64,000 nt of DNA from Taibaiella soli (GTDB lineage Bacteria; Bacteroidota; Bacteroidia; Chitinophagales; Chitinophagaceae), in the NCBI RefSeq assembly GCF_003236175.1, contig NZ_QKTW01000009.1, forward strand, positions 1 to 64,000, given 5' to 3'. The notes under the pieces were generated by a model. It did not search any database and had not been told where the DNA came from. It worked only from the letters and a program-made list of their open reading frames with translations. This document shows, in pieces, positions 22,654 through 31,184 of the stretch. The first letter of the stretch is position 1. Every line of letters starts with the position of its first letter. The position numbers and the translations under genes were made by a program.

Positions 22654-23715
22654 TTAACTATTATCCCGTTCTTTTTCAATCTTGCCGCGGCGCATTGGGT
22701 TGGCCGTGTATTCTGCGTAGTTTTTTCGTTGTTTCAACAGACGGATACTTTCAAAAATCGCTTCGCGGAAAGATGATTCATCCGCCAGATTTTTTCCGGC
22801 AATATCAAATGCAGTGCCATGATCTGGTGATGTGCGGATTACCGGAAGGCCGGCCGTGTAATTTACCCCACCGCCTTGTGCCAGTGTTTTGAATGGCACT
22901 AATCCCTGATCGTGATACATTGCAAGAACGGCATCAAAATGCTGATAGCTGGCGCGCGCAAAGAATGCATCGGCGCTGAACGGGCCGAATACCAGCGTGC
23001 CTTGCTGTTGCAGCAATTCGATTGTCGGCTTGATGATTGTTTGTTCTTCGGTGCCGATTTGTCCTTCATCGCCGGCATGAGGATTTAAGCCCATTACCGC
23101 GATTTTTGGTTTATCGATACCGAAATCCTTAATCAGGCTTTCTTTCAGCAGATTTACTTTCGAAATGATCAGTTCCTTGGTTATTACCGAAGCTACTTTA
23201 CTCACCGGAATATGCTCTGTAACCAGTGCTACGCGCAGATCTTGATCGTAGAGCAGCATCAGCACATCATTGGCGCCAAACTTTTCTTTGAAGAAAGGTG
23301 TGTGTCCTGTATATGGGAAGTCATTGTTGTGCGTATTGCTTTTGTGGATCGGTGCAGTCACTACCGCATCGATCTGGCCGTCTTTCAGACATTGCGCAGC
23401 TACCTGCAATGAACGGATCGCGTATTTACCACCAAGTTCAGTAAGTACACCTGGCTGCACCGCCACGTCCTCTTCCCAGCAGTTAAAAACATTGATCTGT
23501 TTCGGATTTAGTTTCGTCAGGTCTTTAGTACTGTTGAAGCTAAATGTATTTTCCGGAACGATGCGACGGTAGTAATTAATGACTTTATTGGAAGCAAAGA
23601 TCACCGGTGTACAGAAATCGAGCATACGGTTGTCTGAAAATGTCTTAATGATCAATTCCAGCCCGATACCATTGAGGTCTCCGGTAGTAATACCTATAAT
23701 TGCTTTTTCTTCCAT
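22654..23715 (-). CDS. pdxA: 4-hydroxythreonine-4-phosphate dehydrogenase
   Basis: Oxidises 4-phosphohydroxy-L-threonine in the DXP-dependent route to pyridoxal phosphate, in the cytoplasm. 353 residues. Family features are GITTGDLNGIG at 8-18, the HKSNTHNNDFPYTGHT substrate/metal region (near 140), GLNPHAGDEGQIGTEE (near 205), MYHDQGLVPFK (near 275) and the closing SPDHGTAFDIAG (near 304). It lies 43 bp downstream of the leucyl aminopeptidase gene on the same strand, so the two may be co-transcribed. The product supplies PLP to enzymes such as LysA. Confidence 0.94.
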   Translation of the reverse strand: MEEKAIIGITTGDLNGIGLELIIKTFSDNRMLDFCTPVIFASNKVINYYRRIVPENTFSFNSTKDLTKLNPKQINVFNCWEEDVAVQPGVLTELGGKYAIRSLQVAAQCLKDGQIDAVVTAPIHKSNTHNNDFPYTGHTPFFKEKFGANDVLMLLYDQDLRVALVTEHIPVSKVASVITKELIISKVNLLKESLIKDFGIDKPKIAVMGLNPHAGDEGQIGTEEQTIIKPTIELLQQQGTLVFGPFSADAFFARASYQHFDAVLAMYHDQGLVPFKTLAQGGGVNYTAGLPVIRTSPDHGTAFDIAGKNLADESSFREAIFESIRLLKQRKNYAEYTANPMRRGKIEKERDNS

Positions 23716-23758
23716 TTTAAAATTGTTTGTTTTGTTGTGCTTTAAAAGCGCGTGAAAA

Positions 23759-25195
23759 CTAGTGTTTGCCGTAGTGCATCAGGAAATCTACCAACATACG
23801 TACGCCATATGCAGTACCGCCCGAAGTAACATAATTGCGTTTGGCCGTAGCGAAAGATACGCCGGCAATGTCAAAGTGCATCCACGGATATTCGGTAAAG
23901 TGTTGCAGGAATTTACCAGCGGTAATAGCGCCACCGTAAGGGCCGCCAATATTTTTCAGGTCAGCAATTTCAGATTTGATCATATCTCCGTATTCATCCC
24001 ACAATGGAAATTCTGCCAGACGTTCGTACTGGCGGTCGCCACTGTTGCGGAATGATTGTTTGGTGGCGTCATCGGCCGTACCCATACAAACGATACCGTG
24101 TTCGCCGATTGCTGCTGCAGCGGCGCCCGTAAGCGTTGCGAAATCAATGACCAGTTCTGGTTTGTAGCGTTTTGCCCAATGTAAAGCATCGGCCAGTACC
24201 AAACGGCCTTCTGCATCAGTATTCAGTACTTCTACCGTAGTGCCGCTGTACATTGTAATGATATCGCCCGGAACATAAGCATTTTCTCCCGGACGGTTTT
24301 CAGTAGCCGGCACCAGGGCAATTACATGTAAAGGCAATTGCATTTTAGCAACCGCATACATAGCAGCAGTTACCAGCGCGGCGCCGCTCATATCGCTTTT
24401 CATGCGATCCATAGAAGCCGGCGTTGGTTTTAGCGAGAGACCGCCTGTATCATACACAATACCTTTACCTACCAGTACAATCGGCGCTTTATTGATTGCT
24501 TTGCGTGGTTTGTATTCCATTACTGAAAACGTAGGAGGTAAAATGCTGCCGCGGTTTACGGACAGGATACCACCCATTTTTTCTGCCTCGATCTGTGCTT
24601 TTTGCAGGGTTGTTACTTTGAAACCCGCTTCTTTGCCCATCGCCGCAATTTCTTTGGCCAGTTGCGCAGCCGTCAGAAAATTGAGGGGTTCATTTACGAG
24701 TGTACGTGCTTTATAAATGGCTTCGGTAAGGATGTTCAGCTGGTCTGCTTCTTTTACCGTAATGGATTGTTTCGTGAAATTGATGAGGCGAAGGGTATTA
24801 GCGATTTTCTTCGCTTCGGTACGGTATTTCAGGAACTGATAATTGCTCAGTGCCATGCCTTCCGCGAAATGGTAAGCGGCATGTGCATTTTCTGAAATAT
24901 TATGAATAGTGAGTTCTTCCATTTTCTGGCGGTTGCAGATGTTCTGCATTTCAGCGCCGGCTTTACGGATAGATTCACTGGTTTGGGTATCTGTTTTTTT
25001 GTCTTTGATACAATAAACAAATACGAAACGATTGTATTGATTGATGGAAATGAGCTGGTGTTCCTGCTTGAGCATGTCTGCCACAAACGTCTGTTCCTGT
25101 GCGGAAATTTCCGAAAGCTGTGCTACCTGTGTGGCGTTACCGATGATGTAAAGCAAATGCTTTTTGGACGGCTTCTGAACTATTTTAAATTCCAT
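23759..25195 (-). CDS. Leucyl aminopeptidase (M17)
   Basis: A cytoplasmic two-metal aminopeptidase that removes N-terminal residues from peptides. 478 residues with a poorly conserved N-terminal domain (1-160) and the M17 catalytic domain. The metal/catalytic residues are in VGKGIVYDTGG (K244, D249), SDMSGA (D268) and NTDAEGRL (325-332: D327, E329, R331). The next invariant segment, FATLTGAAAAAIG, is also present. A -7 box (TATCTTTG on the minus strand, 25217-25224) lies 21 bases upstream of the ATG. Confidence 0.92.
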   Translation of the reverse strand: MEFKIVQKPSKKHLLYIIGNATQVAQLSEISAQEQTFVADMLKQEHQLISINQYNRFVFVYCIKDKKTDTQTSESIRKAGAEMQNICNRQKMEELTIHNISENAHAAYHFAEGMALSNYQFLKYRTEAKKIANTLRLINFTKQSITVKEADQLNILTEAIYKARTLVNEPLNFLTAAQLAKEIAAMGKEAGFKVTTLQKAQIEAEKMGGILSVNRGSILPPTFSVMEYKPRKAINKAPIVLVGKGIVYDTGGLSLKPTPASMDRMKSDMSGAALVTAAMYAVAKMQLPLHVIALVPATENRPGENAYVPGDIITMYSGTTVEVLNTDAEGRLVLADALHWAKRYKPELVIDFATLTGAAAAAIGEHGIVCMGTADDATKQSFRNSGDRQYERLAEFPLWDEYGDMIKSEIADLKNIGGPYGGAITAGKFLQHFTEYPWMHFDIAGVSFATAKRNYVTSGGTAYGVRMLVDFLMHYGKH

Positions 25196-25216
25196 AGTCT
25201 AAACATGAATAGAGAA

Positions 25217-25224
25217 CAAAGATA
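25217..25224 (-). promoter_or_regulatory. Predicted -7 box for leucyl aminopeptidase
   Basis: The minus strand reads TATCTTTG, an exact -7 match 21 bases before the ATG at 25195. Confidence 0.45.
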
Positions 25225-25257
25225 GCAGGAAGTTGTACGTTTTAAGTCGTAAGTTTT

Positions 25258-25485
25258 ATGCGGTCAAACGTCAATGGTCAATGGGCAATGTCAAACGTGA
25301 AACGTGAAACGTCAAATGTCAATGGGCAAACGCTCGAACGTCAATTGCGAAGACATAGTGGGGCAATCACCAAGCACAAATCTCCAATCTCAAATATTTC
25401 GGGGCAATCAGCATTCGTAAATATTAAATCTCAAATAATTGCGGGCTAATCTGAAATCACAAATCTCCAATCTCAAATATTTCAA
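25258..25485. repeat. Degenerate short-unit repeat region
   Basis: First part (25265-25335): units such as GTCAAACGTGAAAC and GTCAATGGGCAA recur irregularly. Second part: a 26-base sequence starting CACAAATCTCCAATCTC is present twice without change, at 25375-25400 and 25458-25483. No gene is seen. The open frame of rsmA runs back into this region, but only because the repeat lacks stops. Confidence 0.75.
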
Positions 25486-25510
25486 ATGTTTTCTGGACTT
25501 TTGCAGCGAT

Positions 25511-26269
25511 ATGCAATACACGTTAAAGAAAAGCCTTGGACAACATTTTCTACATGATGAAAACATGTGTAAGAAAATTGTGTCGCAAATAGAGCCGTCA
25601 GCAGGCATGCAATTGCTGGAAATTGGCCCTGGCGGCGGCGCGCTTACCAAATATCTGATTGAATGGAAGGACGTGCAGTATAAGGCTATTGAGGTAGACG
25701 AAGAAAAGGTGCAATATTTGCAACATACGTATCCGGTGCTGAAAGATAAAATTATCCTGAAAGATATACTGCAGGCGGATGTTCCGTTTGAAGGCAAGTT
25801 TAGTGTGATCGGTAATTTTCCCTATAATATTTCTTCGCCAATCATGTTTAAAATGCTGGAATGGGAACCGCAGGTTGATGTGATCATTGGTATGTTTCAG
25901 AAGGAGGTAGCGGTACGTATCGCAGCTGGACCGGGGTCTAAGCAATATGGCATTTTAAGTGTATTGACGCAGGCATTCTTTAAAGTCGATTATCTCTTCG
26001 ATGTAAATCCAAATTGTTTTACGCCGCCGCCAAAAGTGATGAGTGGGGTGGCAAGCTTCGTGAATTCGGGAAATCCTTTTGGCATCACGGAAAAAAGAAA
26101 ATTCTTCAACCTCGTAAAAGCGGGATTCAATCAACGTCGCAAAACATTGCGTAACGCACTGCGTGGCACTTTGCCGCCGGAAGCGCTGACACACCCGTTG
26201 ATGGACAAACGTGCCGAGCAATTGTCTGTAGCAGATTTCGTATCACTTCACAAGCAATATCAGTTATGA
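25511..26269 (+). CDS. rsmA: 16S rRNA dimethyladenosine transferase
   Basis: Dimethylates two adjacent adenines near the 3' end of 16S rRNA using SAM, late in 30S assembly. 252 residues from ATG 25511. KKSLGQHFLHD opens the protein, the SAM motif I LEIGPGGGALT is at 36-46, and the catalytic NFPY is at 102-105. Upstream in-frame codons to 25439 are repeat sequence, and family members begin close to the chosen ATG. GACTTTTG at 25497-25504 is one base off the -7 consensus, which would give an almost leaderless message. The stop overlaps the next ATG by 4 bases (ATGA). Confidence 0.94.
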   Translation: MQYTLKKSLGQHFLHDENMCKKIVSQIEPSAGMQLLEIGPGGGALTKYLIEWKDVQYKAIEVDEEKVQYLQHTYPVLKDKIILKDILQADVPFEGKFSVIGNFPYNISSPIMFKMLEWEPQVDVIIGMFQKEVAVRIAAGPGSKQYGILSVLTQAFFKVDYLFDVNPNCFTPPPKVMSGVASFVNSGNPFGITEKRKFFNLVKAGFNQRRKTLRNALRGTLPPEALTHPLMDKRAEQLSVADFVSLHKQYQL

Positions 26270-27207
26270 ACCAATCGGGAAAAGTCTTGATCGCGGCGCC
26301 GGTGCATCCAGTTTTAACGGAAGGCCTGGAAGCTGCGGGATACACGTGTGCTATTCATGAAAAGATAACACAGCAGGATGCATTTGAACTCATCAGGGAT
26401 TGTGTCGGTGTGATTACTTCCACAAGACTTTTGCTCGATAAAGCTCTGCTGGATGCGGCTCCCAAACTGCAGTGGATCGGGCGTATGGGCTCCGGTATGG
26501 AAATTATCGACGTGCCTTATGCGACAGAAAAGGGCATTGCCTGTTTCAGCAGTCCCGAAGGAAATCGGAATGCTGTTGCCGAACACGCTATGGGCATGTT
26601 ATTGGGCGTTACCAAGCGCATCGCATGGAGCCACCAGGAAGTGCAAAAAGGTTTGTGGCTACGAGATGAGAACCGTGGCACTGAACTGGAAGGAAAAACA
26701 ATCGGAATCATTGGCTATGGTAATACGGGCAAGGCTTTCGCGAAGAAGTTACTGGCATTTGATATGAATATTCTGGCTTACGACATTGATCATACTTTAC
26801 CGGTTCAGGAAGGTGTGGTCTTTTGTCAAAATCTGGATCGCATTTTCGAAGAAGCAGAGCTGCTTAGTTTTCATTTGCCATTAACAGAAAATACATATCA
26901 TTATTTTGACAATGTTTTTCTTCAGCAGATGACTAAGCCATTTATTTTGATTAACACCTCCCGTGGCGACGTAGTTGATACAAATGTAATATGGGAAGGT
27001 TTGCAGTCGAAAAAGATAAAAAGTGTTTGTTTGGATGTGCTGGAAGGTGAGCCGCTGACGAAGATGAATGATGAAAAAAAGCAATTGGTTCATCAGATAT
27101 CGATGCTGCCAAACGCCCTGATAACGCCTCATATAGCGGGTTATAGCTTCGAAGCGGTATACAAGATGAGTAACTCCTTACTGACAAAAATCGTCATACC
27201 AAAGTAA
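26266..27207 (+). CDS. D-2-hydroxyacid dehydrogenase (phosphoglycerate dehydrogenase-like)
   Basis: An NAD(P)-dependent 2-hydroxyacid dehydrogenase of 313 residues. The Rossmann motif GIIGYGNTGKAFA is near 147-159. The catalytic Arg is in NTSRGDVVD, the Glu in VLEGEP, and the His in TPHIAGYS. The length matches a single catalytic/NAD core without the ACT or ASB regulatory domain of long SerA, so 3-phosphoglycerate is possible but not proven. Translation is coupled to rsmA by the ATGA overlap. Confidence 0.85.
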   Translation: MNQSGKVLIAAPVHPVLTEGLEAAGYTCAIHEKITQQDAFELIRDCVGVITSTRLLLDKALLDAAPKLQWIGRMGSGMEIIDVPYATEKGIACFSSPEGNRNAVAEHAMGMLLGVTKRIAWSHQEVQKGLWLRDENRGTELEGKTIGIIGYGNTGKAFAKKLLAFDMNILAYDIDHTLPVQEGVVFCQNLDRIFEEAELLSFHLPLTENTYHYFDNVFLQQMTKPFILINTSRGDVVDTNVIWEGLQSKKIKSVCLDVLEGEPLTKMNDEKKQLVHQISMLPNALITPHIAGYSFEAVYKMSNSLLTKIVIPK

Positions 27208-27274
27208 AACATATAAAATAAACATTTCCTTGACAAAAAAGAGCAACTGCCGTATTACTTTTAACAGAAGTTTT

Positions 27275-27282
27275 TATCTTTA
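27275..27282 (+). promoter_or_regulatory. -7 box of the receptor/surface-protein operon
   Basis: TATCTTTA, one base from TAnnTTTG, about 27 bases before the ATG at 27309. No -33 box at normal spacing is obvious, so an activator or alternative sigma factor may be involved. Confidence 0.4.
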
Positions 27283-27308
27283 CCCCTCATTTGGTTAATA
27301 AATCTTTA

Positions 27309-30300
27309 ATGCAGGATATGACACGTACACTACGTTATTTATTCTTATTGCTGTTTATCGGGATTTCCGGAGAGGCTCTTGCCCAGGCGGGTGAGCTATT
27401 CGGTACCGTCTTAGACGCAACCAAACAGCCGGCAATCGGCGCCATTATCAATGTGGAATCCGGAGGTATTTCCAAAGGAGGAACAGCCGCGGATATTGAT
27501 GGTAACTATTCCATTAAACCGTTGCAGCCAGGCCGCTACACTGTAAAAGTGCAGTACGCAGGTCACAATCCGATAACAGTTTCCGATGTGTTGATCAGCC
27601 CGGATAACGCAACTAAATTGAACTTTAGCATGGAAACCTCAAAAGGTAACGTGCTGAAAGAAGTTCAGGTAAAGTATGTTCGTCCGCTCGTTGATAACGC
27701 CCGTCCTGGTACCAACAATACCATGACACGCGAGCAGATCAAAAACATGCCTACGCGTAACACTGCGGATATCGCGTCTTTGTCAACTGGTGTATACCAG
27801 CAGAAGCAAGGTCAAACCAACCTGAACATCGGTGGTGGTCGTTCAAACGGTACACTTTACATGATTGATGGTGTAATGGTGAGCGGCGGTGCAAACTCCG
27901 TAAACCTTCCTCCTGACGCGATCGATCAGATGGAAGTAATCACTTCAGGTATCCCGGCAAAATATGGTGATGCCTCTGGTGGTGTAATCAAACTGACCAC
28001 ACGCGGTATCTCTAAAAATTTCCGTGGCGGTGTAAACGTTGAACACTCTCTGGATGGTTACAACAACAATTATGTTGCGTTTAACATTTCCGGTCCGTTC
28101 ATGAGCCGCATGGTAAATGACATTAAAAAACCAATCGTAGGTTTCTTCCTCTCTGGTGACTACCGTAGCTATAAGGACAATGATCCTTCTTATGGTGGTA
28201 ACTATGTAGTGAACGATGCTAAACTGGCTGATATGCGCGAGCATCCGCTGGTAGCTGTCGGTACTGCTACAGGTGTTCCGAACCTCAGACCAGCAACAGA
28301 GTTTGTTACAATGTCTGATCTGACTACACAAAAGGCAAAAGTTAATGCAAGTGGTAACCGTGCAACTTTGCTCGGTAAACTCGATTATGAGATCACTCCA
28401 GGTACCAACCTTACTGTAGGTGGTTCATTTAACTACACTAATTATTACGACTACAACCGTGCGCTCACACTGTTCGCTCCAGACGCAATGCAGAAGAGCA
28501 ATCAGTATACCGGTCGTGGTTATATCCGCTTTACACAACGTTTTGGTAAATCGGCTACTGGTGATAAAAAAGAAAATAACAAAATCAGCAACGCATACTA
28601 TACTGTGCAGGCTGACTACCAAAAGGATTACATCTCTACAGAAGATCCTAATAATAAAAGAAATCCGTTCCTGTACGGTTATGTTGGTAAATTCGTAGAA
28701 AACCAAACTCCGGTTTATTCTCCGGGTCTTGATACCGCAACTCAAGTAGATCACAATGCAATCCTGTTGCAAGGTTACCAAGGTACTGGTATTACATACA
28801 CTCCTTCTAATGTAAATCCATACCTCTCTAATTATACTTCTCAGTATTATGCATTAGGTGGTACAAACCCTACTGCTCTTAACAATATCCCAAGTAACGG
28901 TGCATATCTCCGTAACGGTGATAACCCAGGTTATACTTACTCTCTGTGGCCTGGCGTTGGCTATCCTCAGACCGGTTATGGCTACAGCCGTGCAGATCAG
29001 TTCTCTTTTGGTGTAGATGCGTCATTTGACTACAAACACAACAAGACAACACACGCTATCGAATTCGGTCTTTACTATCAGCAACGTACTGAACGTGATT
29101 ACCAATATGGCGTAAGAGGCCGCAGCGTATGGACTATCATGCGTCAGCTGACAAGTGCAAACGTTAATAATAACCTGGATCACTCTAATCCGATTTATAT
29201 CGTTAACGGTCAACAATACACGAAAGATCAGATCGATGCAGGTGATGTAATCCCTGGTCCTGGTGATACTGTAACATACAATCGTGCTTACAATGGTGAT
29301 CCTACACACGTAGGTGGTTTCGATTATAATCTGAGACAAAAATTAGGTGCATCTAATCACGATTACATCCAGCCGGATGCGATGGATCCTTCTACTTTCT
29401 CAATGAATATGTTTACACCTGATGAATTGCTGAACAGTGGTAAACCATTGGTTTCTTACTATGGTTATGACTACCTCGGTAATGTTGTAAATGGTCAGGT
29501 AAACTTTAATGACTTCTTCACAGCGAAAGATGCAAACGGAAACTATACCCGTACTATCGGTGCTTACCGTCCAAACTATATGGCTGGTTATATCTCTGAT
29601 GCGGTACGTTTCAAAGACATCCTCTTCACAATTGGTGTACGTATCGAACGTTTCGATAACAACACTAAAGTGCTGAAAGATCCATACTCAACTTCTCCGA
29701 CTTATTCTTTGTCTCAAATAATGAGCAATAATAATGATCCGGAAAATCACTCTCAGGCAAACTTTGGTACAAACGGTATTCCTTCTAACATCGGTAGCGG
29801 TTATGTAGTATATGTTGATGATAACGCTTCGGTAAAACCAACTGTAACTGGTTACCGTAACGGTGATACATGGTACGATGCAACTGGTCGTGAAGTAGCT
29901 GATCCAAACATTCTGAAACAAGAAAGCGGTCGTGATCTGCAACCATACCTCCAAAGAAATACAGACGGTACAGCAATTCCGAAAATCTCTGATGCTGGCT
30001 ATGATCCAACAGGTGCATTTACAGATTACAAACCTCAGGTAAATGTAATGCCACGTATCTCTTTCTCATTCCCGATCAACGATGTTGGTTTGATCTATGC
30101 ACACTACGATGTGATCATGCAACGTCCTAAATCATTCAGCAGCGTTCTGACTGGTACACAGGCTTATGCTTCTCCGGTTGATTATATGTACATCCAACAA
30201 AATGGTAGCTCAGTAATCATCGGTAACAACAACCTGAAACCAGAAAGACTGACTAACTATGAAGTAGGTTTCCAACAAAAACTGTCTGACCTGTCTGCGA

Positions 30301-31160
30301 TCACATTGAATGCATTCTACAAAGAACGCCGTGATCAGATCCAGGCTCGTCCTTACCTGTACGCTTACCCGACTACTTACTATACTTACGCCAACAAAGA
30401 CTTCTCTTCTACGAAAGGTCTGGGTGTGAAATATGAACTGCGTCGTGTAAACCACATCTCAATGCTCCTCAGCTATACTTTGCAATTTGCTGAAGGTACC
30501 GGTTCTACTGCTACTTCTTCTTATGGTAACGGTACTGCAGGTCTGCAACAAAACCTCATTCAGGCTTCATTGCCGAACCTGATGCTGGTAAATCCACTGG
30601 ATTACGATTCTCGTCACAATATCGCTGCCAGCATCGACTACCGTTATGCTGCAGGTGAAGGTCCGGAAATCGGCGGTCTGAAAGTGTTCCAGAATGCTGG
30701 TATCAACCTGATGTTTAACGCAAGAAGCGGTGAGCCTTATACGCACTACGCAGAAGCTCAAAGCCTGGCTGTTGACGCGAGCAACTCAAGAACAATTCAA
30801 GGTGGTATCAACGGCAACCGTTTGCCTTGGCACTACATGTTCAACCTGAAAATCGACAAAGACTTTGCACTGAGCTTCAACAACAAAAAAGACGAAGCAT
30901 CTGCTACAAAAAGAAAGTACTATGTTAATGCTTATGTGATGATCAACAACCTGCTGAATACACGCGACGTACTTCAAGTATATCCGTACACAGGTCGTTC
31001 TGACGATGATGGTTACCTGACATCTCCACAAGGTATTCAGTTCACTTCAAACCAGACAAATCCTAAATCTTACTCGGACCTGTACACTGCTTTGATGCGT
31101 AATCCATCATATCTGAATAACCCTCGCAGAATCATTTTAGGCCTTTCATTTAATTTTTAA
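27309..31160 (+). CDS. TonB-dependent receptor with carboxypeptidase-regulatory-like domain
   Basis: An outer-membrane beta-barrel of about 1283 residues. The signal peptide ends near AQA (residue 26). A CarboxypepD_reg-like beta-sandwich (about 27-115) begins GELFGTVLDATKQP. The plug domain (about 120-240) includes NTADIASLSTGVYQQ and LYMIDGVMVSGG. A long barrel follows, and the chain ends in LGLSFNF with a terminal Phe typical of barrels. I chose ATG 27309 (Met7 of the longer frame; the upstream TTG at 27291 is unlikely). Codon use is strongly biased (GGT, CGT, AAC), suggesting high expression. It is first of three genes with the giant surface protein and the PorV-like protein. The substrate is unknown. 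Confidence 0.88.
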   Translation: MQDMTRTLRYLFLLLFIGISGEALAQAGELFGTVLDATKQPAIGAIINVESGGISKGGTAADIDGNYSIKPLQPGRYTVKVQYAGHNPITVSDVLISPDNATKLNFSMETSKGNVLKEVQVKYVRPLVDNARPGTNNTMTREQIKNMPTRNTADIASLSTGVYQQKQGQTNLNIGGGRSNGTLYMIDGVMVSGGANSVNLPPDAIDQMEVITSGIPAKYGDASGGVIKLTTRGISKNFRGGVNVEHSLDGYNNNYVAFNISGPFMSRMVNDIKKPIVGFFLSGDYRSYKDNDPSYGGNYVVNDAKLADMREHPLVAVGTATGVPNLRPATEFVTMSDLTTQKAKVNASGNRATLLGKLDYEITPGTNLTVGGSFNYTNYYDYNRALTLFAPDAMQKSNQYTGRGYIRFTQRFGKSATGDKKENNKISNAYYTVQADYQKDYISTEDPNNKRNPFLYGYVGKFVENQTPVYSPGLDTATQVDHNAILLQGYQGTGITYTPSNVNPYLSNYTSQYYALGGTNPTALNNIPSNGAYLRNGDNPGYTYSLWPGVGYPQTGYGYSRADQFSFGVDASFDYKHNKTTHAIEFGLYYQQRTERDYQYGVRGRSVWTIMRQLTSANVNNNLDHSNPIYIVNGQQYTKDQIDAGDVIPGPGDTVTYNRAYNGDPTHVGGFDYNLRQKLGASNHDYIQPDAMDPSTFSMNMFTPDELLNSGKPLVSYYGYDYLGNVVNGQVNFNDFFTAKDANGNYTRTIGAYRPNYMAGYISDAVRFKDILFTIGVRIERFDNNTKVLKDPYSTSPTYSLSQIMSNNNDPENHSQANFGTNGIPSNIGSGYVVYVDDNASVKPTVTGYRNGDTWYDATGREVADPNILKQESGRDLQPYLQRNTDGTAIPKISDAGYDPTGAFTDYKPQVNVMPRISFSFPINDVGLIYAHYDVIMQRPKSFSSVLTGTQAYASPVDYMYIQQNGSSVIIGNNNLKPERLTNYEVGFQQKLSDLSAITLNAFYKERRDQIQARPYLYAYPTTYYTYANKDFSSTKGLGVKYELRRVNHISMLLSYTLQFAEGTGSTATSSYGNGTAGLQQNLIQASLPNLMLVNPLDYDSRHNIAASIDYRYAAGEGPEIGGLKVFQNAGINLMFNARSGEPYTHYAEAQSLAVDASNSRTIQGGINGNRLPWHYMFNLKIDKDFALSFNNKKDEASATKRKYYVNAYVMINNLLNTRDVLQVYPYTGRSDDDGYLTSPQGIQFTSNQTNPKSYSDLYTALMRNPSYLNNPRRIILGLSFNF

Positions 31161-31184
31161 TCAACACGGTAACGATAAAAAGTT

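Noticed and set aside
25265-25335. Possible CRISPR-like array
   Set aside because: Units are irregular in length and sequence with no constant repeat-spacer structure, and no cas genes are nearby.
25439-25510. N-terminal extension of rsmA
   Set aside because: The 24 extra codons are repeat sequence without stops; the conserved protein begins at ATG 25511.
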